Of a stretch of 64,000 bases of DNA, positions 25,458-33,842 are shown piece after piece. A program made the translations under genes and the position numbers. Numbering within the stretch: the first letter of the stretch is position 1; each line of letters starts with the position of its first letter. Source of the stretch: Pseudoduganella violacea (GTDB lineage Bacteria > Pseudomonadota > Gammaproteobacteria > Burkholderiales > Burkholderiaceae_D). Under the pieces are notes generated by a model that searched no databases, was not told where the DNA came from, and saw only the letters and a list, made by a program, of their open reading frames with translations. The stretch is taken from the NCBI RefSeq assembly GCF_014191875.1, contig NZ_JACHXD010000016.1, positions 62,001 to 126,000 of the forward strand, read 5' to 3'.

Positions 25458-27200
25458 ATGCAAGCCTGGCATCAACTCTACACGCCCCTGGGCAGCCTTT
25501 GGCTGTCCGCGCTGGTGGCGGCGATACCGATTATTTTCTTTTTCCTCGCCTTGGCCGTCTTGCGCATCAAAGGCCATATCGCGGGCGGCATCACTTTGCT
25601 GCTGGCCCTTGGCGTAGCGATTACTGCGTATGGCATGCCGGTGCCGCAGGCGCTGGCTGCCGCGGGTTATGGCTTTGTGTATGGCCTGTGGCCGATTTCC
25701 TGGATCATCATCACCGCCGTCTTCCTCTACAAGATCGTGGACAAGACCGGGCAGCTGGAAATCATCCGCGCCTCGATCATGTCGGTGACGGACGACCAGC
25801 GCTTGCAAATGCTGCTGATCGGCTTTGCCTTCGGCGCTTTCCTGGAAGGCGCGGCGGGCTTCGGCGCGCCGGTGGCGATCACCTCGGCGCTGCTGGTTGG
25901 CCTGGGCTTCAATCCGCTGTACGCGGCGGGCCTGTGCTTGATCGCCAATACCGCGCCGGTCGCGTTTGGCGCGATGGGCATTCCCATCATCGTGGCGGGC
26001 CAGGTGACGGGGCTGGATGCCTTCCATATCGGCGCCATGGCGGGCCGCCAATTGCCGCTGCTGTCGCTGTTCGTGCCATTCTGGCTGGTGTTCATGATGG
26101 ACGGCGTGCGCGGCGTGAAGCAGACCTGGCCCGCCGCCCTGGTGGCGGGCGGCAGCTTTGCCGTCACCCAGTACTTCACCGCCAACCATATCGGCCCAGA
26201 ACTGCCCGATATCACGTCGGCCCTGGTCTGTCTGTTCGCGCTGACGGCTTTCCTGAAAGTGTGGCAGCCGGCGTCGGCCAAATCGCGCGCGGCGGCGGCT
26301 GGCGTGAGTGGCGTGGAAAGCGCTGGTGGCGGCGCGGCGGTGCTGAGCGCCTTTGGCGGTGGCGGCGCGTCTGCCGGCGTCGCAGGCTCGTTCGGCGAGC
26401 GCAAGGAGCGGCGCTCTCCTTACAGCACTGCACAAACGGTGCGCGCCTGGGCGCCGTTCGGCATCCTCACGGCCATCGTCACGGTATGGAGCCTGCCGCA
26501 GTTCAAGGCGCTGTTCGCGGCCAAGGGCGCGCTGGCGGGCATGGTTTTCAAGTTCAAGATTCCCTACCTCGACCAGCTGGTGATCAAGACCGCGCCCATC
26601 GTCACCAGCGACAAGCCTTATGAGGCGGTGCTGAAGCTGGACCTGCTGTCGGCGGTCGGCACGGCCATCCTGCTGACGGCCCTGATCTCCATCGTGATGC
26701 TGCGCATGAAACCGGGTGCGGCCCTGAAGGCTTTCGGCGAAACCGTCATGGAGCTGCGCCGTCCCGTGCTGTCCATCGGCCTGGTGCTGGGCTTTGCTTT
26801 CGTCGCCAACTATTCGGGCATGTCCTCGACCTTGGCCCTGCTGCTGGCGGGCAGCGGCGCGCTGTTCCCCTTCTTCTCGCCTTTCCTGGGCTGGCTGGGC
26901 GTGTTCCTGACCGGCTCGGACACCTCGTCGAACGCGCTGTTCTGCTCCCTGCAAAGCGCCACCGCGCACCAGATCGGCGTCTCCGACACGCTGCTGGTGG
27001 CTGCCAACACCACCGGCGGCGTGACCGGCAAGATGATTTCGCCGCAATCGATCGCCGTCGCCTGCGCCGCGACCGGCCTGGTTGGGCGCGAATCGGACCT
27101 GTTCCGCTTCACGCTGAAACACAGCCTGCTGTTTGCCTTGATCGTAGCCGTCATCACGGTGCTGCAGGCTTACTTTTTAACGGGCATGATCCCAGGCTGA
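25458..27200 (+). CDS. lldP: L-lactate permease
   Basis: The 580-residue polytopic membrane protein has about 12-14 TM segments. LctP-family landmarks are GYGFVYGLWPISWIIITAVF, GAFLEGAAGFGAPVAIT, NTAPVAFGAMGIPII, VANYSGMSSTLALLLAGSG, GVFLTGSDTSSNALF and TTGGVTGKMISPQSIAVAC. A Gly/Ala-rich cytoplasmic loop (about 275-320) is longer than usual. It lies 59 bp after lutB with AGAAGGAGA before the ATG, so it is the last gene of the lactate operon and supplies substrate to LutABC. Confidence 0.95.
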   Translation: MQAWHQLYTPLGSLWLSALVAAIPIIFFFLALAVLRIKGHIAGGITLLLALGVAITAYGMPVPQALAAAGYGFVYGLWPISWIIITAVFLYKIVDKTGQLEIIRASIMSVTDDQRLQMLLIGFAFGAFLEGAAGFGAPVAITSALLVGLGFNPLYAAGLCLIANTAPVAFGAMGIPIIVAGQVTGLDAFHIGAMAGRQLPLLSLFVPFWLVFMMDGVRGVKQTWPAALVAGGSFAVTQYFTANHIGPELPDITSALVCLFALTAFLKVWQPASAKSRAAAAGVSGVESAGGGAAVLSAFGGGGASAGVAGSFGERKERRSPYSTAQTVRAWAPFGILTAIVTVWSLPQFKALFAAKGALAGMVFKFKIPYLDQLVIKTAPIVTSDKPYEAVLKLDLLSAVGTAILLTALISIVMLRMKPGAALKAFGETVMELRRPVLSIGLVLGFAFVANYSGMSSTLALLLAGSGALFPFFSPFLGWLGVFLTGSDTSSNALFCSLQSATAHQIGVSDTLLVAANTTGGVTGKMISPQSIAVACAATGLVGRESDLFRFTLKHSLLFALIVAVITVLQAYFLTGMIPG

Positions 27201-27242
27201 GGAGGGTGTAGAATCGCGGCGGGCTTATATTAATGGTAAGGC

Positions 27243-27905
27243 ATGAAGAAATTGAATTTGCTCGCCGCCGCCGCGCTTGCGGCCATCGGCACTCCGGTTC
27301 TTGCGGCCAGCTTCGATTGCGGCAAGGCGGCCAGCCGCGTGGAAAAACTGATCTGCGCTGACCGCACGGTCTCGCAGCAGGATGAAATACTGGCCGAGGC
27401 TTACAAGGACGCGCAGGCCAAGGCGCGCGACCGCGCTTCGCTGAAACGCTGGCAGAAGGCCTGGCTGGAGCGGCGCGACAACTGCGCCGACGCGGCCTGC
27501 CTGAAGACGCTGTACGCGGAGCAGAACAACGACTTGCGCGGCTTTGCCCGTGCCGCCACCGGCGCGCATCCCGTAAGCGGCTTCTATATGCGTTATTTCA
27601 AGGGCAAACCGGACAAGCATGAGGCTTCCCTCGATGTGTTCGAGCTGGATGCGGGCCGGGTACGTCTGCTGGGCAGCGCTATCTGGGTGGGCAATGCCGC
27701 TATCGGCAATGTGAATTTGGGCGAGATCGACGGCGTGGCCCGCCTGGATGGGCGCAACGCGGCCTATAAGGAAGAGGGCGAGCAGGCTTGTCGTCTGAAC
27801 CTGCACTTCGATGGCGATATTCTGCGCATCAGCGACGACAATATGCAGTGCGGCGGCCACAATGTGAGCTTCGATGGCGAGTATCGCCGCGTAATCGGTA
27901 AATGA
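27243..27905 (+). CDS. LprI/DUF1311-like secreted protein
   Basis: The 220-residue protein has a signal peptide (MKKLNLLAAAALAAIGTPVL, cleaved near LAASFDC). The N-terminal module SFDCGKAASRVEKLICADRT, then LAEAYKDAQAKA and WLERRDNCADAACLKTLY, is the Cys-containing LprI/DUF1311 domain known from lysozyme-inhibitor-like proteins. The C-terminal half (from about residue 100) is a beta-rich domain with paired Cys that I cannot name. It overlaps the following MFS gene by 4 bp. Confidence 0.75.
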   Translation: MKKLNLLAAAALAAIGTPVLAASFDCGKAASRVEKLICADRTVSQQDEILAEAYKDAQAKARDRASLKRWQKAWLERRDNCADAACLKTLYAEQNNDLRGFARAATGAHPVSGFYMRYFKGKPDKHEASLDVFELDAGRVRLLGSAIWVGNAAIGNVNLGEIDGVARLDGRNAAYKEEGEQACRLNLHFDGDILRISDDNMQCGGHNVSFDGEYRRVIGK

Positions 27906-29101
27906 GCGTGGCGCGCGGCCAGCGCCGCATGCTGGCGATTCTGGCGCTGACGCAGATCGTCTCCTGGGGTTCTCTTTATTACGGCATCACCATCCTCGCG
28001 CCGCATATCCAGCGCGAGATGGGCTGGCGGCAAGAGCTGGTCTACGGCGCATTTTCCTGGAGCCTGGTGGTGGCCGGCTTGGCCGCCGCGCCGGCCGGCG
28101 CTTGGCTGGACCGCATCGGCGGCCGCGTGGTCATGGCAGGGGGCTCGCTGCTGGCGGGAGCTGGCATGCTGCTGCTGTCCTGGAGTGGCGCGCTGTGGAG
28201 CTATTTCCTGGCCTGGACCCTGATCGGCGCCGCCATGGCGCTGACCCTGTATGAAGCCGCTTTCGCCACCATCAACCGCGAGTTTGCGCTGGATGCGCGC
28301 AAGGCGATTTCCACACTGACCCTGTTTGGCGGCTTCGCCAGCACCGTATTCTGGCCGCTGACGCTGCAACTGACGTCCATGCTGGATTGGCGCCAGACCT
28401 GCCTGGCCTACGCGGCGCTGCATCTGGCTGTGTGCCTACCTGCCCATCTGCTGTTGCCCGCCGCTCCTCCGCGCGCAAAGACAGCCGGCAAAACCAGCGC
28501 GACCGCCGCGGACGGCGATTACAGCCTGCAGCAGGCGCTGCGCCATCCCGCCTTCTGGAAGCTGGCCTTCGCCTTTGCTGCCAATGCCTTTATCTTCGCC
28601 GCGATGTCGGCCCACCTGATTCCGATGCTGATCCATTTCGGCCATCCTGCCGCAACGGCGGTGGCGCTGGCGGCGTTGATCGGTCCCATGCAGGTGGTCG
28701 GACGCATCGCCGAGCGGCTGTTCTTCCATCAGGCGCCGCCGCAGAATGTGGGGCGTTTCGCTTTCGCCGCCTTGCCGGCGGGCCTGCTGGCCGTACTGCT
28801 GCTGCATCAGCAGCAGTGGGCGGTGGCGCTTTTCTGCGTGCTGTATGGACTGAGTAACGGCATCCAGACCATTGTGCGCGGCACCGTGCCGCAACTACTG
28901 TTCGGCCGCCAGAACTACGGCGCCATCTCCGGCGCGATGGCCGCGCCAGGCCTGGTAGGCCGCGCCACCGGCCCTTTGCTGCTGGCGGTGCTGCTGGGCG
29001 CGGGTCTTGAGCCTGAGCTGCTGCTGGCCGTGCTGCTGGGGATTGCCGTGTTGGCCCTACTGTGTTTTCTGGCGGCCACGGCGCGCATCGACAAAGCTTA
29101 A
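27902..29101 (+). CDS. MFS transporter
   Basis: The 399-residue protein has 12 predicted TM helices. The motif-A-like loop DRIGGRVVMAGG lies between TM2 and TM3, and the start IVSWGSLYYGITILAPHIQ is typical of the Oxalate/Formate or CynX-like MFS branch. It is translationally coupled to the LprI-like gene and followed 15 bp later by a GNAT gene. The substrate is not predictable. Confidence 0.88.
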   Translation: MSVARGQRRMLAILALTQIVSWGSLYYGITILAPHIQREMGWRQELVYGAFSWSLVVAGLAAAPAGAWLDRIGGRVVMAGGSLLAGAGMLLLSWSGALWSYFLAWTLIGAAMALTLYEAAFATINREFALDARKAISTLTLFGGFASTVFWPLTLQLTSMLDWRQTCLAYAALHLAVCLPAHLLLPAAPPRAKTAGKTSATAADGDYSLQQALRHPAFWKLAFAFAANAFIFAAMSAHLIPMLIHFGHPAATAVALAALIGPMQVVGRIAERLFFHQAPPQNVGRFAFAALPAGLLAVLLLHQQQWAVALFCVLYGLSNGIQTIVRGTVPQLLFGRQNYGAISGAMAAPGLVGRATGPLLLAVLLGAGLEPELLLAVLLGIAVLALLCFLAATARIDKA

Positions 29102-29116
29102 ACCGAAGGAGAAGCC

Positions 29117-29560
29117 ATGGCGGTACGGCCCTATATCGAAACGGATTTTCAGGCGGTTTGCCGGATTTATCTCGATGCGAAGCGCGATGAACTGGCGTTC
29201 GAGCGCGGCGGTTTCGTCATTACGCCGCTGGATCGGGATACTGCCCTCCAGGCGGCGTTCAAGGAATCGGCGGTGCTGGTCTTTGAAAATGAGAAAGTGC
29301 TTGGTTTCTCGGCGGCCTTCGGCGGCCAGTTGCGCGCGCTCTTCGTGCACAGCAGCGCCCGGGGACGCGGCGTGGGCGGGGCATTGCTGAACGCCGTATC
29401 GGCCGAGGCGCCGCAAGGCCTTTCATTGAACGTGGCGAAATCGAATGCGGGCGCAATACGGTTCTATGAAGAAAACGGCTTTGCCGCCGTAGGCGAAATC
29501 GTCCGGCAATACGGCGGCCGGGACGTGATTTACCTGCAGATGAGGCGCGAAAGCATGTAG
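29117..29560 (+). CDS. GNAT-family N-acetyltransferase
   Basis: The 147-residue protein starts at ATG 29117 behind AAGGAGAAGCC. It has the GNAT core: LRALFVHSSARGRGVGGALL (motif A, acetyl-CoA loop RGRGVGG) and NVAKSNAGAIRFYEENGF (motif B). This layout is shared with small general acetyltransferases such as YafP/ElaA relatives. The acceptor is unknown. It probably ends the lprI-like, MFS, GNAT transcript; a GC hairpin without U-tract follows at 29560-29582. Confidence 0.88.
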   Translation: MAVRPYIETDFQAVCRIYLDAKRDELAFERGGFVITPLDRDTALQAAFKESAVLVFENEKVLGFSAAFGGQLRALFVHSSARGRGVGGALLNAVSAEAPQGLSLNVAKSNAGAIRFYEENGFAAVGEIVRQYGGRDVIYLQMRRESM

Positions 29561-29633
29561 GCGGGCAAGCTGGCGTCCCGCCGCGCGCAAAGGGCGTATG
29601 GTGGACTTTCGACTCTTTGGATATGGAGGCGTT

Positions 29634-30029
29634 ATGTCCGAACAATACCAAAGCTGTATCGCGGCCTGCATCGAGTGCGCGCATGCCTGCGATGTCTGTG
29701 CCAGCGCTTGTTTGAAGGAAGATGACGTGACGCCGCTGGCCGGCTGCATTGCGCTCGACACCGACTGCGCCCAGCTATGCCGTCTGGCGGTAGGGGCGAT
29801 GGAAAGGGGCAGTCCCGCGGCTTTGGCGATTTGCAAGGCCTGCGCTGAAGTCTGCGATTTATGCGCAGCCGAATGTTACAGGCACGCGATGTGGCATTGC
29901 GAGGAATGCGCGGCGGCCTGCCTGCGCTGCATGGCGCAGTGCAATCGCATGCTGGAGCTGGATGGCCGGGCCGAGAGCCATGGCCAGCGCGGCCCGCGCG
30001 GCGGCAAGGCCGCCACGGCGCGCCACTAG
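29634..30029 (+). CDS. Cys-rich four-helix-bundle copper-binding-type protein (DUF326)
   Basis: The start at 29634 (MSEQYQSCIAACIECAH) follows TGGAGGCGTT. The 131-residue protein carries many Cys in helical CxxxC spacing (CIAACIECAHACDVCASAC, CIALDTDCAQLC, CKACAEVCDLCAAEC, CEECAAACLRCMAQC). This is the DUF326 ferredoxin-like/Csp copper-storage pattern, where Cys thiolates line a helical bundle and bind Cu(I). There is no signal peptide, so it would be a cytoplasmic (Csp3-like) store. The C-terminal tail is basic and disordered. Confidence 0.85.
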   Translation: MSEQYQSCIAACIECAHACDVCASACLKEDDVTPLAGCIALDTDCAQLCRLAVGAMERGSPAALAICKACAEVCDLCAAECYRHAMWHCEECAAACLRCMAQCNRMLELDGRAESHGQRGPRGGKAATARH

Positions 30030-30037
30030 GCCGGAAA

Positions 30038-30472
30038 TCAGGCGCGGAAGACCAATACCGGAATATTGGTATGGGTCAGCACCTTGTGGGTTTCGCTGCC
30101 GAGCAGCAGGCCTTTGATGCCGCGATGGCCGTGCGAGGCCATGGCGATCATGTCGCATTTGAGTTCGCCGGCCACCGATACAATGGCGACATAGGGCTGG
30201 TCCGAACGGCGCAGCACCGTTTCGCAAGGCACGCCCATGCGCGCGGCCGCTTCGGCGATGCGGCCAACGATCTGGCTGGCGCGGCTGGTGCTGTCCGGCA
30301 CTTCGGGCGCGCCGTCCAGGGTTTCGGGCAGATAGGTCAGGGCGTGAAAATCCGGCAGCACATGCATGCCGGTGACGCGGGCGCCAGTCTCCTTGGCGAA
30401 TTGCAGGGCGCTGCGGATGGCGGCTTCCGATGCGAGCGAACCGTCACTTGGTACGAGAATATGTTTGAACAT
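30038..30472 (-). CDS. Universal stress protein (UspA family)
   Basis: The ATG at 30472 (MFKHILVPSDGSLAS) is preceded by AGGAG. The 144-residue protein shows the Usp fold: ILVPSDGS at the start, VTGMHVLPDF, and the nucleotide-binding signature MASHGHRGIKGLLLGSETHK near the C-terminus (G-2x-G-9x-G-S/T type), ending IPVLVF. It should bind ATP. It is convergent with the Cys-rich copper-binding-type gene, with only 8 bp between the stops. Confidence 0.92.
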   Translation of the reverse strand: MFKHILVPSDGSLASEAAIRSALQFAKETGARVTGMHVLPDFHALTYLPETLDGAPEVPDSTSRASQIVGRIAEAAARMGVPCETVLRRSDQPYVAIVSVAGELKCDMIAMASHGHRGIKGLLLGSETHKVLTHTNIPVLVFRA

Positions 30473-30597
30473 GAGCGAACTCCTGCGAATAAATCGATGC
30501 CGTACTTTTGGCACGGCGGATTGTACGACGTATAAGCAGAAGTTTCGCTGCCGTCCAGGCAAAAATCATTGATCCAGATCAAATTTTTAGGAAGCCT

Positions 30598-33500
30598 TCA
30601 GGCGCGTTGCTGGCCCGCCTCGCCGGTCTTGACGCCCGGTGCTGAAGGTTTAGGCGGCGCCGGCGGTTTGGGCGCTTCGCCGCCATGCAGCGGCAGTACA
30701 TTGGCCGGTTCTTCGACCTCGCCCTGTTTCAGCAGCAGGTGCGCCAGATAGCCGATACGGTGGCTGGGACTGCCGGGCAGGCGGCTGGCCGATTTCAGCG
30801 CCGCTTCCTTCAGCGCCGCCATGGCGATCTGATAACCCAGCGCGCGGTAGCTCTCGAACTGATCCTCGTCGAACCACTGGTCGGCCGTGGATTGGTGCGG
30901 GAAGTCGGCGTGGGTTTTGCGGTAGTTGAGCAGGTCGGCATTTTCGCTGCCGGTCATGGTCGGCTTAATGTAGAGCAGGACGCCGTTTTCGCACACGCCG
31001 TCCGCTTTGGCGTAATTGATTTCGCCGGTCACGAAGGCCGCGCCCACCGGTGTTGGCCCGCTCATGGTTTCAATATGGCTGGCGTTCAGGCGGATCGGCA
31101 CGTGCATATCGGTGAAGCATTTGCGGATGGCGTTGCCCAGGTCGTCGAAAGTGAATTTGTGGTCGGCGCTGGCGTCGACCACCACGATCAGGCGGCAGCG
31201 CCGCCGCACCAGCTCATACAGGCCGAGGTTCTCGAAATGGCCGCCGTCCGACAGGTAAAGGAAGTTGGCGCTGGAATCGGTCAGGCCGAACAGCTCGGCC
31301 ACCAGGCTGAAAAAGCCGATGCGCGGCGCCGACTGCTTCCATTTATGTTCCTTGAGCGGATTGGGCGACCAGCGGCCCAGGCGCAGGTTAAAAAGCGTCA
31401 TCAGGAAGCTTAAAGGCGGCGAACTGTGATATCCCATGCTCGGACTGGCGGCCGCGCCGGAGACGGCCACCGCCAGGCCCAGTTTGACCAAGGCGTCATC
31501 GTCCTTGAAGAGGGCGGGGCGGGAAGCGTAGTCGCTGGTGGGACGGTAGCAGCCGCGCAGCATCTTGCTCGGCACCTTGTCGCCATGGCTGCCGGGCAGC
31601 GCCGGCATTTCGAAGCCGCAGAAGGCCGGCGTCATCGAGAAGGAGGCGGCTTTGCGCATCTGCCAAGCCAGTTCCTCGCCGTTCACCAGGTTCAGCGCCG
31701 TATTGATGATGTGATAGGGCCGCTGCGGTTGGATGGTGCCGTCCGGGCGTTGGTGCAGCAGGCTATGCAAGGGAATATCGTCGGCGGCGTCGAAGCCGGT
31801 GAAGGGATGCGGCGCGCGCGGATTGCTGCTGGCGCCGAAATAGGCGCGCACCAGGCGCATGCGGTACATCATATACAGCGAGAATTTGTTGATGTCCACG
31901 CGCCAGCCCAGCACCGCAGCCGTGATCGTGCAATAAATCAGCAAGGGCATCAGCAAGCCATGCGACAGCATCGAAGCCTTGAAATAGGCGGCATAGAAGG
32001 CCGACAGCGGATGGGGACCAGCCGTCAGCCGGGGGGCGGGCGCGGCCAGAGTTTGCAGCCAGGTGGTCAGGATGGCGACGATAATCAGCATGAAAGCATA
32101 GGGCGCGAGCTTGGCCGCCAGCTCCAGTTTCGACGAACTGCCCGGCCGCCCGGTGGCATTGCTGCTGCCTGAGCGCAGGCCGAGCCAGGCCAACAGGACG
32201 ATGGCGAGGGCGCCGGCGCTGCTCTGGGCCTGGTACTCGGCAAAGGCCCAGGCCAGCAGCGGCGGCATATAGAAGGTGCAAAGGAAGAGTCCCGACCAGG
32301 CCAGCATGAAGATGGCGGTCCAGGCGCCTTGGCGCGCCCACCATTCGCGGCTTTCGTCGCGGTACATGCGGCCCACCAGGCCGATCATCAGCGTGATGGT
32401 CACGCCGAACAGCAGCAGCATCATCGGCATGCCGAAAGTGGCCAGGTTAACGGCGTCGATCTTGTCCAGCACCGCGTTGGGGATGCTGGCCACGCCTTTC
32501 AGCAGCAGCAAGGTGCCGACCGCCAGCGCGCCGATGGCGCACAGCAGATGGCCCACGCCTTCGACCACCAGCTTGTGGCGGGCATGGAGCTTTTCCTCGG
32601 CGGCCTTCAAAGGCGCGGCGTTCGGTTCCAGATGGCTTTCCTTTGGCTCGCTGCGCGGAAAGCGGGCGTTCTGGTACTGGGCGCAGCCCCAGCCGGCCGC
32701 CCACACGGCGAAGTAGACCAGGCCGGGGATCAGCAAGTGCCAGGGTTGGGGGATATCGAACAGCGAGTCGGGCAGTTGCGCCCAGAAGTCCTTCAGCTCA
32801 TGCCGGTGCTGCCAGACGGCGATGCTGCTCAGGTATCCGGCCGCGATCAGCGGTAGGCAGATGGTGTACAGGATGGTTCCCTGGTCCTGCGGCAGGCGCT
32901 GTCCCGGCTCGGGCGCCTTGCACGAGATGCTGAGCGCGATGAAGAAGATCGCCATCAGGAAGAAGGCGATGCCGCCCACCACCGTGCCGGACACCGGCGC
33001 CAGCATCTGCATCTCGGTCAACATGGCGGCGCCGCGCGGCAGCAGGAAGAGCACCGACAGCCAAGCCACCAGCATGGTCAGGTTCAGCAGGGTATTGCGC
33101 AGATAGGTACAGATCAGGGTCCAGGTATCGGCGCTGAACATGCCGGTCTTCGGCGTCAGATAGTGGCTGTACTGGCGCAGGAACTGGATCGGGGCCGGTT
33201 CGGCGCGGCCGGCGCGCTGCGAGCCCGAAGGCGCCAGTTCCTGCTCGACGGCGCGCACGTCGCCGCCTTTTTCCTTGATCCACTTCGACAGCCAGCCGCC
33301 GATATAGCCGCCGCCCGAGACGGTGGACAGGTAGTCGAAGGTGCTGAGCAGGCGCAACTCGGCCAAGGCCTGGATCACGCCCAGGTTGAAGGTGGCGCTG
33401 CGGATGCCGCCGCCCGAGAAGGCCAGGCCAGCCAGCTTGCGTTCGTGGGCCTGGTGCAGGGTCTCCGACAGGCTGGCCGGCGCCAGCTTGGCTTGTCTGC

Positions 33501-33732
33501 CGGCGATGGCGTCCAGTTCATACTGCAGCACTTCGCTGAAGACACTGCCGGCGCGCTCGTTGAGCCGCTGCCACAGCTTGTAACTATCCTCCTTGTCCAG
33601 TTTTTCGTCGGCGCGGAAATGCTCCAGGGCTGCCTCGAAATCGTCCTGGGCCTTGTAGCCCAGGATATCCAGCTTACGGACCAGATCCTGTTTGCGCTCG
33701 AGGTCTGCCTGCTCGGGGGACGGTTTGGACAT
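30598..33732 (-). CDS. Large multi-pass membrane protein with patatin-like phospholipase domain
   Basis: The 1044-residue protein splits the patatin domain around a membrane insert. The first half has the oxyanion loop FSGGGIRSATFNLGV (105-119) and nucleophile S139 in LSTVSGGGYIGGW. Residues about 200-610 contain roughly ten hydrophobic TM segments. The second half has the catalytic Asp at about D829 in YLSDGGHFENLGLYELV. The motif is SGGG rather than GxSxG, as in the cPLA2-like branch. A Pro-rich tail ends it. It is a probable membrane lipid acyl hydrolase. It is divergent from the msbA-like gene; whether they cooperate is unknown. Confidence 0.85.
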   Translation of the reverse strand: MSKPSPEQADLERKQDLVRKLDILGYKAQDDFEAALEHFRADEKLDKEDSYKLWQRLNERAGSVFSEVLQYELDAIAGRQAKLAPASLSETLHQAHERKLAGLAFSGGGIRSATFNLGVIQALAELRLLSTFDYLSTVSGGGYIGGWLSKWIKEKGGDVRAVEQELAPSGSQRAGRAEPAPIQFLRQYSHYLTPKTGMFSADTWTLICTYLRNTLLNLTMLVAWLSVLFLLPRGAAMLTEMQMLAPVSGTVVGGIAFFLMAIFFIALSISCKAPEPGQRLPQDQGTILYTICLPLIAAGYLSSIAVWQHRHELKDFWAQLPDSLFDIPQPWHLLIPGLVYFAVWAAGWGCAQYQNARFPRSEPKESHLEPNAAPLKAAEEKLHARHKLVVEGVGHLLCAIGALAVGTLLLLKGVASIPNAVLDKIDAVNLATFGMPMMLLLFGVTITLMIGLVGRMYRDESREWWARQGAWTAIFMLAWSGLFLCTFYMPPLLAWAFAEYQAQSSAGALAIVLLAWLGLRSGSSNATGRPGSSSKLELAAKLAPYAFMLIIVAILTTWLQTLAAPAPRLTAGPHPLSAFYAAYFKASMLSHGLLMPLLIYCTITAAVLGWRVDINKFSLYMMYRMRLVRAYFGASSNPRAPHPFTGFDAADDIPLHSLLHQRPDGTIQPQRPYHIINTALNLVNGEELAWQMRKAASFSMTPAFCGFEMPALPGSHGDKVPSKMLRGCYRPTSDYASRPALFKDDDALVKLGLAVAVSGAAASPSMGYHSSPPLSFLMTLFNLRLGRWSPNPLKEHKWKQSAPRIGFFSLVAELFGLTDSSANFLYLSDGGHFENLGLYELVRRRCRLIVVVDASADHKFTFDDLGNAIRKCFTDMHVPIRLNASHIETMSGPTPVGAAFVTGEINYAKADGVCENGVLLYIKPTMTGSENADLLNYRKTHADFPHQSTADQWFDEDQFESYRALGYQIAMAALKEAALKSASRLPGSPSHRIGYLAHLLLKQGEVEEPANVLPLHGGEAPKPPAPPKPSAPGVKTGEAGQQRA

Positions 33733-33842
33733 GGCTGCCTTTCATGTTAGTTTGATATTTCACTATAGGCAGCCGGCGGGCGAGGATATTCACACAATGT
33801 CACAGTGTTGCAGCTCTGCCGTATCTGCGAGGCTGTAGAGGT

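Noticed and set aside
29560..29582. GGCGGG/CCCGCC hairpin after the GNAT gene as a terminator
   Set aside because: The stem is only 6 bp with an 11-base loop and no U-tract follows.
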